64,000 nt of DNA, taken from positions 26,483,863-26,547,862 of the forward strand of contig CM025849.1 in assembly GCA_003952965.2 (NCBI GenBank), written 5' to 3'. Source of the DNA: Morella rubra. Its lineage: Eukaryota > Streptophyta > Magnoliopsida > Fagales > Myricaceae. Below the pieces are notes generated by a model that ran no database searches, was not told the DNA's origin, and saw only the letters and a list, made by a program, of their open reading frames with translations. Made by a program: the position numbers and the translations under genes. The stretch's first letter is position 1; the number at the start of each line of letters is the position of its first letter. Shown piece after piece: positions 55,937 to 64,000 of this stretch.

Positions 55937-56929
55937 ACTAAATGGCCAAAAACTGAAACACAAAAGAGAGATATATCACTACTACCCATACTTGGCTTTG
56001 ATGCCAAAAGAGTTGTACTGGCCACCAGGTGACTGACTTTGAAGGGGCAAAAGCGGTGATTAGAGAGAGAGTGGTGAAGACGGGCCATCAAAAGAAGCAG
56101 AGAGTAGTAGATATAAACACAAATAATTTTCAGACCCCCTTGTGAAAGGGACAAGCTTCGTTCTACTTGCAGGTCAGCGATTTAAGGCCACTTAGTAGGT
56201 ATCCACTTGTTACTGGTCTAAAACCAAAATTAACTTAAAGAAAAGGAATGAATAAACCGGCCATGTAGGCAGTAATGCATGAAAGCAGTAACTTAGAACC
56301 GTCCAATCTGGTGGTATGTGTGGATGCATGAAAAAAAACTTAAAACTGTTCAATCTGGCGGTATGCATGTTGTAGAGATATCGTAAAAGATAAATATGAC
56401 TTGAAACTTGCAATGTACTTCAAAGACTTGAAAAATATTTACATAATTGACTAAGACTTGGAAAATACTTACACACAATGACTAAGATAGAAAGATAATG
56501 CCGGATACATGACTCGAAGACTTAGAAAGGATAGAAAGACTTGAGGGGAGAAATTGTTATCCTAGAGAGAGAGAGAGAGCAGAGATCGAATCGGAGTTCG
56601 AAATCTTATTTCAAATGACTTGGGACTTCTATTTTAAAGACAGAAGGGTGACTGTAGAATCACATGGATACTATGTAATCACGCATGCTTTGACTTTGGA
56701 TGAACAGTGACATGTTGGCTACTTTCAGCTGCTTTCACTGTTGACTTTTACTGTGCTTGAATAGTGACTTGTAGAGGTTACTTTCGGCTAACTTTGACGT
56801 TATATGTCGGTGGAGATTACATGGCTTTAGAAATCTTCATCGAGATCATACGGGTTCTGACTATCTTGGAATAATGGGTCCAAGTAGTTAGGTTTGGCTT
56901 GACTGGCAAAGGACAAGTGAGATGAGGCT
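55937..56929. other. Probable viral non-coding region
   Basis: No coding signal. It includes two near-copies of a short segment (56290-56320 and 56340-56370, both around CAATCTGG(T/C)GGTATG) and a GAGAGAGAGAGAG run at 56564-56578. Position after the second ORF suggests the promoter/leader region of the pararetrovirus. Confidence 0.4.
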
Positions 56930-59190
56930 GGTGAATGCTCATCTGGGTCCTGGCCGCTGATCTGGCTCACTTGAATCTGGAGTTGTTGGTAGAACTCCTG
57001 CAAATCTTCCTTGGTTTTTACTTAGGCCATGGTGAAAGCCACAGCTGTCTGGAGACTGGCTTTATCAACCATAAATTGGGAAATTTCCTGTTGAGGAGGA
57101 AATTCCTTTCTAACTTGGAAAATGATGCGATCAAACTGAAATTTGTCCCACCATTTTACATAAAATCTACGAGTGCAGATGTCTTGACTTATTTGGTATT
57201 CTCATTAAAGAATCCAAGAGATCTTGTATTTACTCGAAAATAGGAAAATTATGAGAAATTGAGTTTGATGGTAGTTAACTTTATGACTTGTGGAGTAAAC
57301 TTTCATGGCCTTAAGAAGAAGAAAAGGGAAAGTGTCAGGAAGGGAGCCGAACATTTGCCACCAGTGGTGAAACCATGAAGGAAATTGACTTGAGAATTTA
57401 CTATCAAAGTTGAGGAACCGAGAATGATGTGAGTTGTCTAGAATTTGAGGTATTTTACTCAATTATTAGAAATTCTTGGTAGTGTTTGATTAGGTGAAAT
57501 TGTGATGTGAAGAGGCCAAATTTAGGTCAACAAAGCAAAACCCTGCCCGGTCTAGGCAATACTGTTTGATCAATCGATAACGGGAGCTACACTGAAGGAA
57601 AGCTAAGAAAAGGCCTAAATTTTATGGGAAACCTAGTTACCCGTTTTGAAGTTCAAAATCCAGCTGAAGTCGGGGAACAAATCTGCCAAGAATTTCGGGA
57701 TTCACCAAGTCAATGAGAGGTTGGGGTCCAGCTGTGAGGCCAACGTGTGTTTTTATTTTAAAGAAAACCTAAAAATCTATTAGGTTTTGGTGTGCATGAA
57801 ACAAGAGGAGGAATAAATCAATTGAAGGATTCATTGGAACTAACAAAGGAAACTTTCCTTTCTCGGAATTCCTGAAACACCCTTCGGTATTTGGAATATC
57901 TTTTGATATAGAACTCGAATGAGGTCAATCGTGGTGTCTACGAAAAGCTAAGAGAAAAGGCTACAACTTTCGTGTTTCTGGATTTTCCAAAAAAGTGAAA
58001 ACGGAGCATCAAAGGTTGATGCAGAACCCTCGACTTTTTTCACCAAGAGGAATCCTTGGAGGTGATGAATTGGAGTTTGTCAACAATTGAGATTCTCGAT
58101 AGTTCTTCTGTATAATTTTCAGAATTCCTTGCTATGAAGCTAAGGCTACGATCCTGGAAGCTGTGATCGAATTTTTACCATTCTTTTTGAAGTATACATC
58201 ATTGAGTTTAATGCTTTCAATTATCTGGCCAATAGTTGAATGAAAGAGATGATGCCTTCAAATGATGTATGCCATGAATTGAACGAAAGACAGGAATGTG
58301 CCAACGTGATTTGTGCGGCTTTTATGAGAAATATTATTAATCTTAATGTGCTCAATTGCTTCTAAATTCGCATTATCTGGGTTGTTGTATGTTGGGTAAT
58401 TCTAATTCTACTCGAGAGAGGGTCTTAGATAAATTAGAATATTTCTCAAAGAGGTTGATAATTGACCGGATGCCTTAGTGTTTTCTTCTTGGTCCATTCA
58501 AAATTTTTCTTGATTTTCACTTTCAATAGTTACACATGGTTACGATACTGCGAACATCTGAGCTCACTTTAGTGCATGGAAGCCTGGAAGATCTCGTAAT
58601 TCAGAGGGATGTGATCCCCATTCATCAAAGACAATATTAGAACTGTGAATAACTTGTGGAAGATAACTTTCTTCTGAGTCAGATCAAATTGATCAATGAT
58701 AGGGTCGAACAAAACCAGTGCTGACTAGAATAGCTTTGTAGTCTTTGATCTGGGATCCTTGAACGGAGTTCTTTATCTTGCTGATAATTGTGTCAAGTTG
58801 TGACATGGCTCGACATTATCAAAAAGAATACAAATGATGTACAAAATTTTACTTTGTAGGGAGACTGGGCGGTATTTGGTAGTCTTAAAAGACTGGGCCG
58901 GAGACAAAGTCTCAATGACTTGATAGGGATTACTAGAAAAGGCTAAAGCTGAATAGGTTGGTTGACCTATTCGGTTTACTAAGGCTAGAGCAGATTGAGG
59001 TCAGACTCTGGCTATAAGTGAAGGTTTAGGTACTTCGCCTAAGACACGAAATCGGTTAGCATTATTTGTAGGTTGACTGGGAGATGGGTCATAGGTGACT
59101 AAACAACCTGGTTGGAGGACAACATGTCGGGAGATAACTTTGGTGGTGGTGTTGACTTGGCAGGTTCTTTTCCTTTGGGTTTAGGAGCCA
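56930..59190 (-). pseudogene. Caulimovirid second ORF region (unknown function)
   Basis: Starts MAPKPKGKEPAKSTPPP on the minus strand. Later blocks read PKPSLIARV, SALALVNRIGQPTYSALA, EKYSNLSKTLSRVELELPNI, FDSKFSSQFPSWFHHWWQMF and TFPFLLLKAMKVYSTSHKVN. Florendoviruses carry a second ORF of unknown role after the polyprotein; this block is placed accordingly. That assignment is from memory of the family, not from a search. Fossil with many interruptions. Confidence 0.6.
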
Positions 59191-59199
59191 TGGGAATCC

Positions 59200-59960
59200 T
59201 ATAAGAATTCACGGGTAAGGAAATCAGGCATACTATTTTGGCTTCTTTTGATGTACTCAATATCAAAATAAAAAAATACTTTAAATGGTTGCCACGGGCA
59301 AAAATATGTTTGGATGCAATGTTTTGAACAGCTTTTTCTAAAACAAATTTTGCACTTTTGCAATGAACATGAACCAAAAATTTCTGATTTAATAAATCAA
59401 CTTGAAAATGTCCAAAGGGGCTGAAAATATCATTCATGATATTTTGGAATTCACTTGGAGCATTTTTCAAACCAAAGGCATTACATTCCATTCGTAATGT
59501 CCAAAAGGAGTGGTAAATGCAGTTTTGTACTTATCTGACTCATGAACTTGGATTTGCCAAAATCCGCTTTTCATATCGAATTTACTATACACTGTAGCTT
59601 CTGAAAGGTGACCTATGAGATCCCGTTTATCCAGAATAGGATACTAAATCCACTGAAGGACTTTGTTTAGAGGCTTGTAGTTGATGACTAATCTGGGAGC
59701 TCCTCGTTCTATTTCTGTATTTTTGTAGACATAGAAAGTAGAACAAGACCAAGGGATTTACTATGACGAATGATTCCTTTACCTAATAGATCTTAGATTT
59801 CTTTTTTGTAGAACTCCATCATCTCTTGATTCATTTAATTTAGACAAGCTTTAATGGGAATGTTTTTCTCACTAAACTCCGGAACATATGGTAACTTGAC
59901 TATGTGTTGCTTTCTATGCCAGAAAGCGTTGGGAAGATCAGAACAGACTTGTTGTTCAAA
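59200..59960 (-). pseudogene. Caulimovirid reverse transcriptase region
   Basis: Minus-strand motifs: HSKSPWSCSTFYVYKNTEIE, APRLVINYKPLNK, YSKFDMKSGFWQIQVHESDK, YKTAFTTPFGHYEWNVMPFG and GLKNAPSEFQNIMNDIFSP. This is the pararetroviral RT order. The part after the last motif does not show the usual catalytic DD box. Fossil. Confidence 0.85.
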
Positions 59961-60107
59961 CTTATCCTGGAATGACTTAATCTGAGATTGCAGATTTTGA
60001 CTTAAGAGTTAGTCCTCAATTATTTTGAACTTGATTTCTTCCTTCAGAAAATCAAAATGCTGAGTCTTACTAACAATGAAATTGAGAGTTTTACTAACGG
60101 AGGCTTC

Positions 60108-60480
60108 CTATAACATGGTAAGTTCGTGAGGCCTAGGAGGACTAACAAACTCAAAGATAACGTCTTGACCAAAGATGTTGGTTGTAAGTCCTTCACTACT
60201 TGTGGTGAAAGGATATAATAGATAGGTGAAAGGAGTGCCTAAAATAACTTTCTGATCAGGCATGTTTTTTACTAAAACAAAGGGTGACTTAAAGCAGACA
60301 TTATTTTTACAAGTATGTGCTTTTGTTAACTTGTAATTAATACCCATCTGACTACCATTGGCAGAGAGGAGTCGTTCATTTGACTTCTCATAGTACTTGG
60401 TGGGATTAAACCTTCCTGAATACAATTAAGATCAGCACCTGAATCTATTAGGGCAATAACCTCAAAAGAATATTTAGAGT
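60108..60480 (-). pseudogene. Caulimovirid aspartic protease region
   Basis: The minus strand reads VIALIDSGADLNCIQ with the DSGA active-site motif, then VCFKSPFVLVKNMPDQKVIL and LGTPFTYLLYPF, the flap and second half of retropepsin-like viral proteases. Fossil. Confidence 0.82.
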
Positions 60481-61089
60481 TAACTATAATGGAACTTTAG
60501 AATGTCATTTCTAGAAGTGCATTCGACTTACTATACTGAGGAATTTGTTACTACTTTCAGAATCTTCCTTAAGGATAAGAGGAGAAGATGGTTGGGATTT
60601 ATGTTCTGAGTGGTTAGACTCAAACGGTTGGCTTTGTTGCTTAAAATTTTGATTAATTTTGAGAAAGTGGACTTCTTGTTCGAAATTTTTTTTTTCTTTT
60701 GGGCTTTTAACTCACGAATTTCATGTTTTACTTGTTGGACTTTAGTCTATAAACCTTGTAGGCTGATAGGTTTATGGGCTTTCTTAAACTTTTCTAAGAT
60801 TTTATTAAGACTAACTTGGGTTTCAGGGATTTTTAACTTATTATCTTTTTTATGTAAACGTGTTTCAACTTGGTAAGATACTGAGCCTTGAGCTCTGGAT
60901 CTTCAACTTTGTCGATTAAATCTATCAATATTTCTTTATGTTTACTAGGGTTGGAACTAGAACTAGAAGATGGAAAATCTTCTATTTCCAAATCACTACC
61001 ACTAGAATCTCTTAATTCTAAAATGGAGAATAACTTAATTTTTTCACTATTAGGGATGTCTAAGGAGTTAATGTTTTCCTTAACATGAC

Positions 61090-62836
61090 ATTCTGAACTG
61101 TAATGACCTAACTTTTTACATTTGTAACACCTAATTTTACTTTTATCTTTGGCAAACTTTGGTTTTGACTATTTCCTAAAGGACTTCTTGTGAAACTTAG
61201 GTTTACTATCTTCAGGAGGAGTATACTTCCTAAAGAATCGTTTGTGTTATTTGTTAGACTTTTTGAAGGAGGACCTTTCCTTCTGGTGTTTCCTACGGGA
61301 TGGTGCTATGGAGGCAGACCATACTGTTCGCAGAAATTACCATTTCATACTTAGCTTTTCTACTATCTTTGCTAAGTTGATTACTAATCTTCATGTTAAT
61401 ACACATCTTTAAACCTTCTTTGTTGATGGTACTAACAAGATCACCATATGTGAGGTTATCATATTCTATGATACCTGAGGGTTGACTTAAGACTTCACGA
61501 ATCTTATGGGCAAAAAGATTGGGTAATCCATTAATGAATTTTTCTTTCCAAAATAGATTCTTACAGTCTTCTCTAAGCATAACGCGGGGGATGAAGACAT
61601 CTTTATACCATCTAAAATCACTTAAGGTTACTAAGCTGATCATGGATCCTAGCAGAGATATTACAAGGTGTACCAAGAAAATATTTAATAATGGTATAAA
61701 TAAGAGTATTAATACCATCACTAACACCTTGACCTATAGTTTCATCAAAGATCGGTAACCTGCTTCATCATGTTGAACTGCATAACGAATCAAATCACGT
61801 TCTTCTTCTGTGAGATACTTTTCCCACCATTGGTGTAAAGAGCTAGTGAAACCGAGATGATTAACTCAACAACTTCAGGATGACTAAGTGATTGGTTGAC
61901 TAAGTAGCTATTTGCTACCATGGTCATGTGCTGGAGTTTGTTGAGGATTTCCTGCTCAGATAAGCCATCAATATTCCATTCATATAACTTATCTGAAGAG
62001 ACAGAGAATTGACTATGAAAATTCCTTTCTTCGAATTGAAGATCAGGAGGAGTTGGTTTACTATACTAATTCTTGGTAAGGGACATAGGATTAGGACTAC
62101 GGGTGTGGATCCTATTGACTTCTAATTGTTTGAACTGGTCTTCTATTTCACTAATTTGGTGTTTTGTATCAGGATCCAATGTAGGTTCTATGTCTACTTG
62201 ATTAAGAGCACCTATTTGAAGATTAGAAGAGGGTTTTTTTACCTTCCGATTTACTAGGATCAGTTGGGACTAATTCCCTTAACATCGATTGACTTTACTA
62301 TGGGCTGTCTAATTTGGAGAGGAGACCTAACCCTACGGGTTTACTGGATAATTGAATTAAAGGTTTCTCAGTTATGGGAGATTGACCATCTAGTTTAAGT
62401 TCAATCTTGTCTAATTGATGACCTATGGTTTGGAGATACTGGTTGGTGTAATTGTTTTGTTCAGCCAGCTGTTTCTTACTATTCAAATCTGGAATCTTAA
62501 AGGGTGGGGCTATGACTTTTGATCCTTTATGGGATACTATGATAGTCTCGGGTGGAGGATGACTAGCACGAATGGACTTTTATCCGAAGTATTCCATTTG
62601 ACTTTGGTGAGGACTTGACAATTCAAGTTCTGTGGGTGATATTTCTCCAAATATTCAAAGAAACTTATGTTCGTACCTAATTGAAGCATAAGGTATTGCC
62701 ACCTGTCATAAATGACTTTCTTTTCGGTCTTCGTGTGATTTTCACGATACTGAGTCCTTTTGACTATATTGGCTTCAGACATAAACTCATCTTCTAGAGT
62801 TTTCATGTCTAGACTAAAGGCTTTACTTATGGTCAT
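61090..62836 (-). pseudogene. Caulimovirid coat-protein region with CCHC zinc finger
   Basis: Minus-strand blocks: LDMKTLEDEFMSEANIVKRT, LMLQLGTNISFFEYLEKYHP, IGHQLDKIELKLDGQSPITE, VMLREDCKNLFWKEKFINGL and LTYGDLVSTINKEGLKMCIN (capsid core), followed by a lysine-rich stretch and CKKLGHYSSECH (zinc finger). Parts of it are duplicated at 53386-54350. Fossil. Confidence 0.8.
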
Positions 62837-62889
62837 TAACTGAGGATTGATTACAGACTCAAAATCTGTCTGACTAGGTGAACCCTGGT

Positions 62890-63811
62890 CATCATCTTCT
62901 TAAACAGTTACTTGTTGAGAATGGGTAGAATACATGGGGGTGCTAACCTGAGAATTTACTTGGACTCCTTTGAGTGGAAGATAAAGGTCTCTATGAATGG
63001 GTTCAGGGATACTAGAAGTAGAACGTCTGGAAGCACGGCTACCTGTTCCTCAATCCTAAAAGGTGTGAACCTACATGATTCATCAAAACTAATCCTAACA
63101 GAACCATCCAGATATTGCTGGATCATATCTAACTTGTGATGTCACTATGAACTGGTTTGGTTGGATTCTCATTTTCTAAGATCCATCACTAGGAAGAGTG
63201 ACATCTTTCCAGAAAATTGACTTGGGGACCTTGATGTTTGCATCATTGGTATGACTTTAGATTAACAATGTTTGGTCTTTAGGACTTTTGACTAAGGCAG
63301 GAACATTTAAATTAGTTCGGATGCACTTGTAATAAATCCTATAGATCAAAGCTAAAGGTTGACTTCCTTCTAACATCTCATACCTGAAGTTTTAATGTTC
63401 AATGTTAAGGCTTTTAGAAGATGTTTATCACTTAAATTTAAGATATAATCAGGAAAACAATCAAAATGGATGGAACCATTATGAAGAGACTATTATACCT
63501 AAGATACTTGAATCTATACTAAGATACTTGAATCTGAACCTAGCATCACGAAGACACAACAAAACAAAAACATTAATCCCATTCCGGGTTAATGGTTTAA
63601 CTGCAACTTGGACTAATCCTATGTGAATGTAGTTGAACCCTTGTTCTCTATGTTTTTTACGAACATCCGGAGACCAAAGTTGACATTTCTTGTGGGTTTT
63701 ACTCAGAGCATAAACCTGCTCTAAGGTTTTGACATGATAATTACCTTTAAAGGATAAAGGATTAAAATTTGATTTCCAAGGGTTTGAAGGTTGAGTTGAC
63801 TTAGAATTCAT
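62890..63811 (-). pseudogene. Caulimovirid movement protein region
   Basis: The minus strand starts MNSKSTQPSNPWKSNFN and reads VKTLEQVYALSKTHKKC, YIHIGLVQVAVKPLTRNGIN and RDARFRFKYLS, the conserved core of the 30K movement-protein family of Caulimoviridae. The movement protein forms tubules at plasmodesmata in live relatives. Here it is a fossil. Confidence 0.82.
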
Positions 63812-63844
63812 GGGTAAGGAAATCAGAGATACTTGTTTTGGTCA

Positions 63845-64000
63845 TCTCGTTTACATATCATTTGTATATGCCCGAGGATTTTAGTCATCTCACTAAATTA
63901 ACTAGAGTAATTAAATGCGTTAGATCGAGAAATGATCGACTCAAATAAGCCGACGCCAAACTGATGATATCGGGTCAATATCTTTTCAAAAAGATAAAAT
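63845..64000 (+). repeat. Tandem unit U6 (continues beyond window)
   Basis: ACATATCATTTGTATATGC, TTTTAGTCATCTC, AAATTAACTAGAGTAAT, GTTAGATCGA and GACGCCAAACTGATGATATC match 28527-28675 of U3. It is the expected continuation of U4 at 36425, so the sequence between may have entered a single unit, or a further copy of the array begins here. Confidence 0.85.

Larger units (their letters stand above)
55937..63840 (-). mobile_element. Endogenous caulimovirid (pararetrovirus), florendovirus-like, main copy
   Basis: Reading on the minus strand from 63811: a 30K-type movement protein, a coat-protein region with a CCHC zinc finger (about 61100-61160), an aspartic protease (60110-60480), an RT (59450-59900), then a second long region (56930-59190) starting MAPKPKGKEPAKS and containing SSQFPSWFHHWWQMFG, and a probable non-coding region (55937-56930). 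The order MP-CP-PR-RT plus a second ORF suits florendoviruses or related Caulimoviridae. It carries many interruptions, at least a dozen, so it is an old, dead copy. The right end joins tandem-unit sequence at about 63845. Confidence 0.82.

Overview
The window looks like nuclear DNA of a eudicot plant. It is AT-rich and its coding traces carry introns. Almost all of it is transposable-element sequence of typical plant families: Copia LTR elements with a Met-tRNA primer site, CACTA elements with plant-specific TNPA/TNPD-type proteins, hAT elements, a LINE with a C-terminal RNase H, and an endogenous plant pararetrovirus. I see no rRNA, tRNA or CRISPR, and no host gene that looks fully intact.

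Underneath the mobile elements lies one host locus repeated in tandem. A unit of several kilobases, with an RNase T2 (S-like, class I) gene at its downstream end, can be followed in pieces: U1 (3409-3798, 8826-9385, 10868-11925), U2 (14854-14943, 15848-15925), U3 (25980-26528, 28406-31650), U4 (35216-36425), U5 (52976-53385) and U6 (63845-64000). Only U3 still shows the RNase gene (30249-31254). It keeps both catalytic boxes but has lost most of its signal peptide and carries a stop and a frameshift. Its upstream region holds a PHR1-type P1BS element and a TATA box. A promoter-like module of about 100 bp, ending in a TATATA run, occurs four times in the array. Because the units are paralogous, the empty site of most insertions can be read from another unit, which fixes element ends and target duplications well.

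Layout. 1-3408: end of a CACTA element carrying a fragment of a DHH1-type DEAD-box helicase gene. 3799-8825: nearly full-length Copia element, minus strand, in U1. 9386-10867: hAT-like non-autonomous element in U1. 11950-14853: 3' part of a Copia element, plus strand. 14944-15847: solo LTR of a SIRE-like element in U2. 15926-18106: CACTA fragment with GTCCGGAC-type subterminal repeats. 18107-25979: 5'-truncated LINE, split by a hAT element (19061-24589), itself split by a CACTA-like element (20531-24560) that has dense CGATCGATCG arrays and a TNPA-like gene. 26529-28405: CACTA element in U3. 31651-35215: large solo-LTR-like insertion between U3 and U4. 36426-52975: CACTA element related to the one at 15926, holding a SIRE-type Copia element (39077-48717). 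53386-63840: remains of an endogenous caulimovirid, florendovirus-like, with an inverted or duplicated part and a solo LTR.

The biology is therefore that of a decayed gene cluster, S-like RNases probably linked to phosphate supply or defence, used repeatedly as an insertion target. The most unusual item is the 4-kb CACTA-like element with palindromic GATC arrays and its own presumed DNA-binding protein but no visible TNPD. All family assignments rest on motif recognition by eye; no database search was made.
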